A program made the position numbers and the translations under genes. The notes below the pieces were generated by a model. It was given only the letters and a program-made list of their open reading frames with translations, was not told the origin of the DNA and searched no databases. From Trueperella bernardiae (GTDB taxonomy: Bacteria; Actinomycetota; Actinomycetes; Actinomycetales; Actinomycetaceae): 64,000 nucleotides of DNA. This document shows, piece after piece, positions 55,261-62,336 of this stretch; position 1 is the first letter of the stretch; every line of letters begins with the position of its first letter. The DNA lies in contig NZ_LNIZ01000002.1 in NCBI RefSeq assembly GCF_001469025.1, forward strand, positions 124,001 to 188,000, given 5' to 3'.

Positions 55261-56687
55261 GTCCATGGTCGTGGTGTATCTGCCTTTCGATTTTGATTGG
55301 CGGGTGGTTGTTGGGTGGTTAGGCGGTGATTTCCTTGGGGTGGGCTTCGATGGTGTCGTGGTCGATGGTGTTGGTGGCGATGGTGAGCTTGACCTGCTCG
55401 AGGCTGGTGAGGGACATGTAGTGGTTTTGTTGGATCCACTCATCGTGTTGCTCGGCTAGGACCGCCCCAACCAGGCGGGTGATGGAGTCACGGTTGGGGA
55501 AGATCCCTACCACGTCCGTGCGGCGCCTGATCTCACGGTTGAGCCTTTCGGTGGGGTTATTGGACCAGATCTTGGTCCATACCGCCTTCGGGGCGGCGGT
55601 GAAGGCCAGCAGGTCATCAAGGCTCTCTTCAAGCTTGTCAGCCACGTCGGGGAACCTGGCCTGACAAAAGTTGACTACCTCCCTCGCCTGGTGCCACACG
55701 GTCTCCTTGTCAGGCTGGGCGAAAATGGTGTGGAACATCGCTGACAGGGTCGGCCACTGGGTCTTAGAGACCATGGAGGACAGGTTCTTAGAAAAATGGG
55801 TCCGGCACCGCTGCCAGCTCGCCTGGGGCAGGCACTCACTGACCGCGGCTTGGATGCCCATGTGAGCATCACTGGTGACCATGAACACCCCGCTCAGCCC
55901 GCGGGCGAGGAGGTCACGGAAGAACCCCGTCCAGGAGGTGATAGATTCACTGGTGGTCACCTGCATGCCCAGCAACTCCCGGTAGCCTTCGGCGTTGACC
56001 CCGGTCGCGAGCAGCACGCTGGTCTTAACCACTCGGCCCCCTTCACGGACCTTTATCGACAAGGCATCGCAGGCGATGAAGTAGTAGGGCCCGTTGTCTA
56101 GTGGTCGGGTGCGGAAGTCTTCAACGGTGTCATCGAGTTCCTTGGCCATCTGCGAGACCTGGGACTTCAATAGGTTGTCAATACCGAGCGTGCTTACCAG
56201 GTCGTTCATACGCCTGGTAGAGACCCCTTTGAGGTAGCAAATGGCAATGACACTGGTCAGGGCCCGCTCGGTGCGGCTACGGCGCTCTAAGAGCCAGTCA
56301 GGGAAGAACGAGCCCATGCGTAGCTTGGGGATAGCTACATCGATACTGCCCAGGCAGGTATCGAGCTGGCGGTGACAGTAACCATTACGGCTGTTGGTGC
56401 GCTCGGGTGAGACCGTGGCATAGGAGGCCCCGCATACGCTGTCTGCCTGGGCAGACAGGATCTGGTTGATGAAGTCGGCAAGCATCTGCCGCATCAAGTC
56501 AGGCGAGGCCTGGGTCAGTAACTCTTCAAGATAAGCAGTGTTGTCGATATGATGGGGATCGGCGGTCATCGTGATTGTATCCTTTCGAGGAGAATTGGAA
56601 GTTGATTCGAAAGGTACCCGCGATGACCGCCACTACACACGTTGGCACGCGGCCAGTCCCGGGTCCAGATACACCACACTAAAGGAC
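55261..56687 (-). mobile_element. IS256-family insertion sequence
   Basis: This ~1.43-kb element carries one transposase gene. Its ends form imperfect inverted repeats of about 22 bp: left GTCCATGGTCGTGGTGTATC and right (reverse complement) GTCCTTTAGTGTGGTGTATC, identical over GTGGTGTATCTG. I see no clear 8-9 bp target duplication, which could mean an old insertion or flanking rearrangement. The exact outer boundary is uncertain by a few bases. The transposase is intact, so it may still be active. Confidence 0.85.
55319..56569 (-). CDS. IS256-family transposase
   Basis: This 416-residue mutator-type DDE transposase is intact. It opens ELLTQASPDLMRQMLADFINQILSAQADSVCGA and has the IS256 block RNGYCHRQLDTCLGSIDVAIPKLR. 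The DDE residues are visible in FIACDALSIKVREG (Asp), VMVTSDAHMGIQAAV-like FMVTSDAHMGIQA (Asp) and SNNPTERLNREIRRRTDVVGIFPN (Glu). No frameshift or stop interrupts it. It lies inside inverted repeats at 55261 and 56687. Confidence 0.96.
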   Translation of the reverse strand: MTADPHHIDNTAYLEELLTQASPDLMRQMLADFINQILSAQADSVCGASYATVSPERTNSRNGYCHRQLDTCLGSIDVAIPKLRMGSFFPDWLLERRSRTERALTSVIAICYLKGVSTRRMNDLVSTLGIDNLLKSQVSQMAKELDDTVEDFRTRPLDNGPYYFIACDALSIKVREGGRVVKTSVLLATGVNAEGYRELLGMQVTTSESITSWTGFFRDLLARGLSGVFMVTSDAHMGIQAAVSECLPQASWQRCRTHFSKNLSSMVSKTQWPTLSAMFHTIFAQPDKETVWHQAREVVNFCQARFPDVADKLEESLDDLLAFTAAPKAVWTKIWSNNPTERLNREIRRRTDVVGIFPNRDSITRLVGAVLAEQHDEWIQQNHYMSLTSLEQVKLTIATNTIDHDTIEAHPKEITA

Positions 56688-56750
56688 GTAACCTTTGTTT
56701 TCCGCGAGATAGCGCGGTTTTATGGGTGTCTCGGGGTGGCGAGGGGGTCG

Positions 56751-56792
56751 CAAGTTGTTTCGAAGTTGTTTAAACAACTTGCAAACAACTTG
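56751..56792. repeat. AAACAACTTG palindromic cluster, right of the IS element
   Basis: Four copies of the 10-mer lie head to head: two in reverse (CAAGTTGTTT, AAGTTGTTT) and two forward (AAACAACTT, AAACAACTTG). The centre AAGTTGTTTAAACAACTT is a perfect 18-bp palindrome. The left flank of the IS has the same unit in direct order. The layout resembles operator or iteron clusters. Confidence 0.8.
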
Positions 56793-56871
56793 GGGTCGGG
56801 CCCGGTTGTCCACACTCCTGTTTTGGCGGAAAGGTGGGGAGGCATACTGGGGTAACCGGACATCCTGAGGG

Positions 56872-57093
56872 GTGGAAGACGTGACAGGGCTACTCAAGGG
56901 CGGCTTCAGCCGCGCGCAAGCGGACGAGCTTCCCGAGGCTTTCGTGTTCGCGAAGGCGGCCAGCTAGCTGGCAGGGCAGGTGGAGGAGGATCCCTTCGCT
57001 GATCAGGCGCTGCCATGTCAGGCTCGTGGATTGATCAGCGGTAGCGAGGTGCGTGGGATTCTCCGTGGCTACACCATAGGGGAATGCAAGTGA
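56872..57093 (+). pseudogene. Decayed antitoxin-like gene upstream of a Fic remnant
   Basis: GTG 56872 opens a frame reading GLLKGGFSRAQADELPEAFVFAKAAS that hits an in-frame TAG at 56965. The same frame continues cleanly (LAGQVEEDPFADQAL, QARGLISGSEVRGILRGY) to TGA at 57091-57093. That stop overlaps the ATG of the Fic remnant (TGATG), the coupling normal for a small antitoxin gene before its Fic toxin. The ~70-residue size and the ...ARG..SGSEVR...RGY... segment are compatible with a Fic antitoxin, but the family assignment is inference. Confidence 0.55.
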
Positions 57094-57420
57094 TGGGTGC
57101 GCTCGGTAAGTGGAAATCGTACCTTATTCCAGGCGCCCAGACGTTGCGAAACAAGTTTGTGAGTGAGGCAGAGCCGTATGGCGTTGCTGATCCACGACTG
57201 TTAGAACAGCTTGAACGGCGGTTCTCGCTCACGAGGGTGCTCGCGCTTGTCCAGCACCCCCATCGAGGGGAGCTTCGACTACGCCCATACGAGGGCCATC
57301 CATATGCCCGCGAGGAGGCGCGACAGAACGGCACCCCACCGAAGTTTCAAGGGTGCCGTTCTTTGTATCCGATCGGCGCACGGACGCAAACCCGAGGCCG
57401 ATAGTTTCGGGTGTCGCTAG
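57093..57420 (+). pseudogene. Truncated, frameshifted Fic/DOC-family toxin remnant
   Basis: From ATG 57093 the frame reads YLIPGAQTLRNKFVSEAEPYGVADPRLLEQLERRFSLTRV, which matches the N-terminus of bacterial Fic proteins (LRNK..., ELE..., ...R...L). Near 57262 a frameshift is needed to reach GSFDYAHTRAIH, the F-D-x-x-H-x-x-x-I-H motif just before the Fic core. The catalytic HxFx(D/E)GNGR region is missing. What remains cannot AMPylate, so this is a dead toxin next to a dead antitoxin. Confidence 0.7.
57325..57362. terminator. Hairpin terminator between the Fic remnant and the cas operon
   Basis: AGAACGGCACCC (57325-57336) and GGGTGCCGTTCT (57351-57362) form a perfect 12-bp stem with a 14-nt loop. 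On the plus strand TTTG follows; on the minus strand it lies 55 bp past the cas5e stop but lacks a T-tract. It may stop transcripts from both sides. Confidence 0.65.
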
Positions 57421-58127
57421 AGCGGATTGAGCATTGACCTCACCGCGTCTAGCCACTCGCCTCGGCTACGCACGGTTGGGACCGTGGTAATCTCGGCCAG
57501 CGGCGGAACCCCGGGGGCAAGGTGCTTGAGCTGCAGCCGCGCCGAGGGCGCCCCGCTCCGATCGTGCGGGCGGTAGACGGGAATCTTCGCAAGGGCGGCC
57601 GGGCTACCTTCGCCAAGGACAAAGGGGAACGTGGGCGCGAACGCCTTCCTCCCCAAGTAGCTGGTGAACACAGGGTTCTTCAGAGCTTCCCGAATCTGGT
57701 CGACGTGCTCGTTGCTCGTGATTTGCACAAGGAACTCGCCGTTTGCGATGTAGGTTCGTGTGATGACTGCGGTGCGAGCCCCTTTCTTAGTGGGTCCGGC
57801 GGGTGTATGAGTGAGGGCGTCCTTAGCGCGAATGCTCCTACCAAGTGCGATGGATAGTCCTCGTTTGAATTCTTTTTCCACCGTGGGGGGATTGATGGTT
57901 TGGAAGTCGTCAGTGAGCATGCCGCGGTTGTCGTTGCGGACGATGAACACCAGGTCATCCAACCAGCTGGGCCATTCGCCTCGGTAATATCCGCAGGCTC
58001 CGGCGAGGAGGCCGACAAGGCCGGACCTCGTTGGCTCGAGCTCCGTGTGGACGATGTTTCCGGTCACCGACGCGCCGGCCCAAGACTGCAGCGGGCCGGC
58101 GAGCCGGACGTAGAAGGACGTGGTCAT
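57417..58127 (-). CDS. cas5e: Type I-E Cascade subunit Cas5e (CasD)
   Basis: The 236-residue protein starts FYVRLAGPLQSWAGASVTGNIVHTELEPTRSGLVGLLAGACGY, the Cas5e signature: L-x-G-P-L-Q-S-W and the Gly-rich S-G-L-V-G-L-L-A. DFQTINPPTVEKEFKRGLS and FTSYLGRKAFAPTFPF also fit. Cas5e caps the 5' handle of the crRNA in Cascade. Its ATG overlaps the cas7e stop by 4 nt (ATGA). It is the last gene of the minus-strand operon; cas6e, usually next, is instead on the plus strand. Confidence 0.95.
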   Translation of the reverse strand: MTTSFYVRLAGPLQSWAGASVTGNIVHTELEPTRSGLVGLLAGACGYYRGEWPSWLDDLVFIVRNDNRGMLTDDFQTINPPTVEKEFKRGLSIALGRSIRAKDALTHTPAGPTKKGARTAVITRTYIANGEFLVQITSNEHVDQIREALKNPVFTSYLGRKAFAPTFPFVLGEGSPAALAKIPVYRPHDRSGAPSARLQLKHLAPGVPPLAEITTVPTVRSRGEWLDAVRSMLNPL

Positions 58128-59209
58128 GCCCGGGTCCAGTTCACGACGGCGTCGATCAGATCGTTCTTCGACACGGGCGTGAGCGTGTCGAACGCTTCAT
58201 CGAGATGCTCCGAGGTGCCCGAGAGGACCTCGAGGGGCCCAAAGTTATCGGCGTCGAACTTCCGCGCCTGTGCGAACTGTGCGGCGAGCGTGTCGATAGT
58301 CGGGGTGAGGTAGCCGCCGGTTGTGCCATCGGCGTCGACCGGGGTCTCGAAGTCGTAGGCTACACGATAACGCTGTTCCTCAGCGAGGATGAGGGCCGGC
58401 TGGATGTAAGGAGCCGTGGCGTTCACCTTGCCGCGCGGCTGACCGTAGATGATCGCGTTGACGAGCTCCTTGAGGTTTGCTGCGGCGTCGTCCCGGTCCC
58501 ACCCGGTCCAGCTCTTCTTCAGCTGGTCCTTATCTATGGTGACGCTCCGGTAGAACACGCCGTTAGTGAACTGGAAAACGCCGAGGAAGGTGGCGCCCAA
58601 GTCATTCTTGCGCTCGCGCAGGTCGTCGACCGTGGAGAAGTAGTCGGTGTCGATGGTTGCAGCATGCGTGGTGACTGCGGGAGAGACCGCAATCGCGGCC
58701 TCGGTGTTCTTTGCGGGAGCGTTGGCAAACATGCGTCCGAAAGCCGCGATGGCCAGCGATCCCGTGACCCCGTCCTTGATGAAGTCGCCGTCTGTCTGGC
58801 CAGCGACCGCCGCAGCAGCAGCAGCCTCGATCTCCTCGCTGCTCATCCAGATGGAGCGATCGGATTCGGTAACGGCGTTATCGCTTGCGCCGTCGCCAGC
58901 CGCGCTTTCCTTCTTCGTCAGGGTTCCGACGATGTCGGTCGCCGCCTTCGTCAGCGCTTTCTCGTCGAGGCCGGAACCGAGGGTCTTTGCGCGGTCGACG
59001 ATCTCGGCGACAAGCTGGCCCGATCGAACAGACGTCACCAGGCTCGCCTCCTCGTACATGGTGCGGATGCCGCGCTTAATCGCCTGCGAGGAGTGCAATG
59101 CACGGAGGGCGCCGCCCTGGACGACTCGCTTCGGGGTGCCGGAGTCGTCGCGATTAAGGTTTGAATAGGGCACGGACGCAACAATGTGGAGCGTGAGGTT
59201 ACGGGACAT
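58124..59209 (-). CDS. cas7e: Type I-E Cascade backbone subunit Cas7e (CasC/Cse4)
   Basis: This 361-residue protein begins NLTLHIVASVPYSNLNRDDSGTPKRVVQGGALRALHSSQAIKRGIRT, the standard Cas7e opening with S-N-L-N-R-D and R-x-S-S-Q. AIAAFGRMFANAPAKNTEAAIAVSPAVTTHA and GATFLGVFQFTNGVFYRSVTID follow. Six copies form the crRNA backbone of Cascade and insert a thumb every sixth base. I start at the ATG preceded by TTAGGAGAATC; a much longer open frame upstream overlaps cse2 and is not used. Confidence 0.96.
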   Translation of the reverse strand: MSRNLTLHIVASVPYSNLNRDDSGTPKRVVQGGALRALHSSQAIKRGIRTMYEEASLVTSVRSGQLVAEIVDRAKTLGSGLDEKALTKAATDIVGTLTKKESAAGDGASDNAVTESDRSIWMSSEEIEAAAAAAVAGQTDGDFIKDGVTGSLAIAAFGRMFANAPAKNTEAAIAVSPAVTTHAATIDTDYFSTVDDLRERKNDLGATFLGVFQFTNGVFYRSVTIDKDQLKKSWTGWDRDDAAANLKELVNAIIYGQPRGKVNATAPYIQPALILAEEQRYRVAYDFETPVDADGTTGGYLTPTIDTLAAQFAQARKFDADNFGPLEVLSGTSEHLDEAFDTLTPVSKNDLIDAVVNWTRA

Positions 59210-59225
59210 GATTCTCCTAAGTTCC

Positions 59226-59849
59226 TTAGTTCTGAGCTTGTGATGTGGTGGTGGGGTCGGCAGGTTCTTGCCGTTGTGGGCGATAGAAATCGCGGATGAT
59301 TCGCAGACGGCGTTCACGAGAGGCTTGGGTAAGGCCGCGCCCCCAGTACACCAAGGTGGCAACGAGATCGACGTAGTCAATGGCTGGCGCCCGCTCGCTG
59401 CCACGGGAGGCAACGAGGAGGATCCGGCGAATCGTCATGGCGGCCTCGTCGAGAGACTGTGTGTGAATGTAGGCCAGACGGTTGCCGATCATTCCGGGAG
59501 AGTTCGGATCCAGAAGTTCGCGGTTGTTGTGCGCAACCATGCCGGCCCACTGGCCGAAACTACGACGCGGATAGCGCCCGTCGGAATCCGCGCTCGGGGT
59601 GAACGCGGGGATGGAGTCCTTGAACTCGGCGACCAGGGAGGCTCCGCGGAGGAGGGCCTGCTCGGTCTGCCGCGAGGCGTCCGCGGGCACGTGCGGGAGA
59701 ACGAAGGGGTAGGCATAAACCTCCGTTCCGGCAGTCAATCCCCTGCGTACCGACGCGATCTCCTTGGTGGAACGAGCTCGCGAATCGCCAGCTGGCAACG
59801 CCAATGCGCGTATGTAGTGTTGCCACGCCTTTTCGTTATCGTTACTCAT
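59226..59849 (-). CDS. cse2: Type I-E Cascade small subunit Cse2 (CasB/Cas11e)
   Basis: The 207-residue alpha-helical protein has GRYPRRSFGQWAGMVAHNNRELLDPNSPGM-like helices and a basic C-terminus (RGSERAPAIDYVDLVATLVYWGRG). It fits Cse2, two copies of which stabilise the displaced strand in the R-loop. Two adjacent Met codons (59852, 59849) overlap the end of cse1; I prefer 59849 for its spacing from GAAGGAG. The 3' end is 16 bp before cas7e. Confidence 0.88.
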   Translation of the reverse strand: MSNDNEKAWQHYIRALALPAGDSRARSTKEIASVRRGLTAGTEVYAYPFVLPHVPADASRQTEQALLRGASLVAEFKDSIPAFTPSADSDGRYPRRSFGQWAGMVAHNNRELLDPNSPGMIGNRLAYIHTQSLDEAAMTIRRILLVASRGSERAPAIDYVDLVATLVYWGRGLTQASRERRLRIIRDFYRPQRQEPADPTTTSQAQN

Positions 59850-61470
59850 CATCGTCTCCTTCAGACGCATTGACTGGGGAAATCCTTTGGTTCACGAGCC
59901 CTCTCAACAAGGAGTCGAGCCGTGAACGGGAGTGCGAGATCTGCGCGGGGTATTGACCAATGTGTGGCGTGGTGACGAAATCGAACGCCGCCAGCGCGGC
60001 GTCGCGCCCCCGCCAATACACCTCCGGAGGAATCTCCAGACCGTCCTGGGTGGCAGCAATCAGGTCTGCGTAGACGTCGTGGATCGAACGCCAGAAGGCG
60101 CTCGCGGCGTCGGCGCGCTGGTTCTTGAGAGGGTCGAGGACGTTGGGTACCTGGTTTTTCGCGGCGGCTTGCCTGTCCCCGACTCCGGACCGGCGGAAGG
60201 GCGCGACCACGAATTTGAGGAGGGACTGAATGAACTTGGCCTCGTCGGCAACAGCCTCGACGAACTCCTCGCCCAAGTTGAACGACCACACCGAGTCGTC
60301 GGGCATGAAGACTGACGACGCACGGATAGATAAAGACCCTGGCTCGCCCCCAATCTGATGGCGGATGAACATGAGGCGAGGGTCAGATGCTAGCAACGTG
60401 CTACCTGGGATGAGGATCGACGTCCGGGCGTGTTCCCTGGCGAGCGATATGTTGAGGTTAGCCGCCCACTCGACCGCGAGCTGAGTGGCGTCACGGCCGA
60501 AGTCGACGCGAACCATCTTGCCGTCGCGATAGAGGTAGAAAGGATCGGACAGGTTGCGAAGATCCCACCATGCTTTACGGCTATCCTTAGCTTCCTTACC
60601 TGTACCTTTCGCAACTCCGCGAGGGAGCCAGTTGCTCGGGACGCCGCCCCTCCTGACGCCGGCAAGCTCGCCCTCCTCCCAGCAGCACACAGCGGAGTTA
60701 GATGACCACGACGCCTTCCACAGAGGGTGCATGTCATTGTCTTCCTGTGACTGAGTGCCCGTCCTGTCTGCCCATGCGGGGAGGCCCGCGCCTGCCACCC
60801 ATGAGCTGGGGGTCATGTAGAACAGAGTTTCGAGAAGCGTCTCTCCCCACCACACAACTTCGGTTGCCGTGTTGTCTTTGCCGACAAAGCGGAAGCCGGG
60901 TGCGCCCATCTCGCACTTGTCGCCGTCGTAGCGAGTGTTCTCCGCTGGATAAAAGCAGTAGAAAACTGCGATGTGCAGAACCGCCTCGTGGAGGGGAAGT
61001 CTACCCGTCCCGGCGAAGCCAAGGTTCCAGAAGTCCTTACCTTCTTCAGACAGCTTGCTGGGTAGCAGCTTTGTGACGGGATCGTTGTTTGGGCCGATGC
61101 GCCGGCCCGTGTCATTCTTCTTCTGCTCCGGAAGGGGTGGCCGCTGGAGAAAGGGGTGAACCGGGTTGAAAAGGTGGGCTCCCGCGTCGAGATCCGCGAT
61201 CGCGCCATCGACCGCGCCTGCGGGAATGCCATTTTCAAGGATGTGAATAACCTGTTTGTACCGCGCCTCACCTGAGGTGTGTTCGAGGTGTCGAAAGGTG
61301 ACGGCGAGCACATGCGTGAGGATGCGTAGCTGGCTCGACACCGCGAACCCGGGCAAGGACAGGTCAAGCTTGCAATCGGGTTTGTGTGCGTTGAGCAGCG
61401 TGTCTCTCACGGTGGCGCGACCATCCTGACGATGGATCCATGCAACCTCGGAAAGCGCGTTGTCACCCAT
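59842..61470 (-). CDS. cse1: Type I-E Cascade large subunit Cse1 (CasA/Cas8e)
   Basis: The 542-residue subunit recognises the PAM and recruits Cas3. GDNALSEVAWIHRQDGRATVRDTLLNAH opens it, and HLFNPVHPFLQRPPLPEQ, LHIAVFYCFYPAEN and DPFYLYRDGKMVRVDFGRDATQLAVEWAANLNISLAREH are consistent with Cse1. ATG 61470 is the start because CAGGAGGAGGTCCT precedes it. Translation further upstream would read through the mini-CRISPR. It heads the cse1-cse2-cas7e-cas5e operon and is divergent from cas6e across ~205 bp. Confidence 0.95.
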   Translation of the reverse strand: MGDNALSEVAWIHRQDGRATVRDTLLNAHKPDCKLDLSLPGFAVSSQLRILTHVLAVTFRHLEHTSGEARYKQVIHILENGIPAGAVDGAIADLDAGAHLFNPVHPFLQRPPLPEQKKNDTGRRIGPNNDPVTKLLPSKLSEEGKDFWNLGFAGTGRLPLHEAVLHIAVFYCFYPAENTRYDGDKCEMGAPGFRFVGKDNTATEVVWWGETLLETLFYMTPSSWVAGAGLPAWADRTGTQSQEDNDMHPLWKASWSSNSAVCCWEEGELAGVRRGGVPSNWLPRGVAKGTGKEAKDSRKAWWDLRNLSDPFYLYRDGKMVRVDFGRDATQLAVEWAANLNISLAREHARTSILIPGSTLLASDPRLMFIRHQIGGEPGSLSIRASSVFMPDDSVWSFNLGEEFVEAVADEAKFIQSLLKFVVAPFRRSGVGDRQAAAKNQVPNVLDPLKNQRADAASAFWRSIHDVYADLIAATQDGLEIPPEVYWRGRDAALAAFDFVTTPHIGQYPAQISHSRSRLDSLLRGLVNQRISPVNASEGDDDE

Positions 61471-61510
61471 AGGACCTCCTCCTGTAGATGAAGAAAGCGT
61501 AACACAGGTA

Positions 61511-61564
61511 TTGACCGTCGTCCATAAATGTTCCACATATATTTTGGGTGTGTTATTGTGTTGA
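61511..61564 (-). promoter_or_regulatory. cse1 promoter containing a guide-matching protospacer
   Basis: On the minus strand TCAACA (61559-61564) and TATATG (61536-61541) form a plausible -35/-10 pair 17 bp apart, placing the start near 61529. From that position ATTTATGGACGACGG (61529-61515) matches the mini-CRISPR spacer ATTTACGGACGACGG at 14 of 15 bases, the mismatch being position 6. AAC lies directly 5' of the match, where a type I-E PAM should be. The -35 abuts the second mini-CRISPR repeat. Confidence 0.6.
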
Positions 61565-61640
61565 CAGTACCCCCGCTTTCGCGGGGAAGAGAGGCGCCGT
61601 CGTCCGTAAATGGAAATACCCCCGCGCGTGCGAGGAGGCA
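61563..61640 (-). CRISPR. Degenerate two-repeat mini-CRISPR (candidate cas-regulating guide RNA)
   Basis: Read on the minus strand, two 29-nt repeat-like units flank a 20-nt spacer (61592-61611). Unit 1 (61612-61640) has the stem CCTCGC-ACGC-GCGGGG and ends GTATTTCC. Unit 2 (61563-61591) has CCCCGC-GAAA-GCGGGG, a perfect hairpin, and ends GTACTGTC. Both fit the type I-E repeat plan: 5-nt start, 6-bp stem, 4-nt loop and 8-nt handle ending. Processing by Cas6e would give a crRNA-like RNA with handle GTATTTCC followed by the spacer, which matches the cse1 promoter. Confidence 0.65.
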
Positions 61641-61675
61641 CCTCCTGCAGGTTACCGTAGAGAAAGGGGAATGCC

Positions 61676-62332
61676 GTGTCCGAGAAGGTATTTCTTGCAA
61701 AATATCCGGTTCATTCAGCGCTTCGGCGCCCGCATGTTCATAAGCCGGCGCGCGGCTGGGACATCAACGATCCGGTATTTCGGCACCGTGCCGTCATGGC
61801 GCTCTTCCCTGAGTTTGAAGGAACCAAGCCGCGTTCCACAAACAATATTCTGTTCCGCCTCGACCTGATCCCGGGGCAGGCTCCATACTTCCTCGTCCAG
61901 TCGCGCGTGCGGCCGGAGAACCTCGACGGCGTCGACGGCCTCCAGATCAAGGAAGTGGAGATCCAGCAGATAGCGGCGGGGACGCCCGTCCGCTTCCGTG
62001 TTGCGATCAATGCGGTGAGGCGAAAGGGAACGGGCGGGGTGAGCCCCGTGCCGATGGAGGCTACGGACGGCGAGGTGGGCGTTCCCGAGTGGCTCGCGAG
62101 CAAGCTCGAAAGCGGCCTGACGAACGTGACAATCGTGAACCACACCAGGGCGGTTCTCGGAGGGGATCGGAGGGGTAAGACGCCGAGCGCCACGCACGTG
62201 GTGCAGGTCGACACGATCGACGGGGTCGCGGAAGTCTCTTCGCCCGAGGGCCTGCAGGAGCTTGTGCTCAAGGGAGTGGGCCGGGCCAAGTCCTACGGGT
62301 GCGGATTGCTGTCGGTGCAGCCGCTGAGGTAA
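61676..62332 (+). CDS. cas6e: Type I-E crRNA endoribonuclease Cas6e (CasE/Cse3)
   Basis: This 218-residue RAMP protein has two ferredoxin folds. The N-terminus KPARGWDINDPVFRHRAVMALFPEF and NILFRLD fit Cas6e, as do FLVQSRVRPENL and RFRVAINAVRR. The C-terminal Gly-rich loop is VLKGVGRAKSYGCGLLSVQPL, the classic G-x-G-x-x-K-x-x-G-x-G-L. It cuts at the base of the repeat hairpin. The start is GTG 61676 after GAAAGGGG. It is unusual in being split from the Cascade operon and placed 4 bp before cas3. Confidence 0.95.
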   Translation: MSEKVFLAKYPVHSALRRPHVHKPARGWDINDPVFRHRAVMALFPEFEGTKPRSTNNILFRLDLIPGQAPYFLVQSRVRPENLDGVDGLQIKEVEIQQIAAGTPVRFRVAINAVRRKGTGGVSPVPMEATDGEVGVPEWLASKLESGLTNVTIVNHTRAVLGGDRRGKTPSATHVVQVDTIDGVAEVSSPEGLQELVLKGVGRAKSYGCGLLSVQPLR

Positions 62333-62336
62333 GCGA

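Noticed and set aside
55251-56697. Target-site duplication of the IS256 element
   Set aside because: The bases next to the two inverted ends do not match over 8-9 bp in any register I tried.
61563-61640. Mini-CRISPR as an ordinary immune array
   Set aside because: Only two diverged repeats, a 20-nt spacer instead of about 32, and a spacer matching the adjacent promoter argue against a normal array.
59842-61641. A longer cse1 starting at 61641
   Set aside because: The extra 57 codons read through both mini-CRISPR repeats and the promoter; the strong AGGAGG before ATG 61470 fixes the start.
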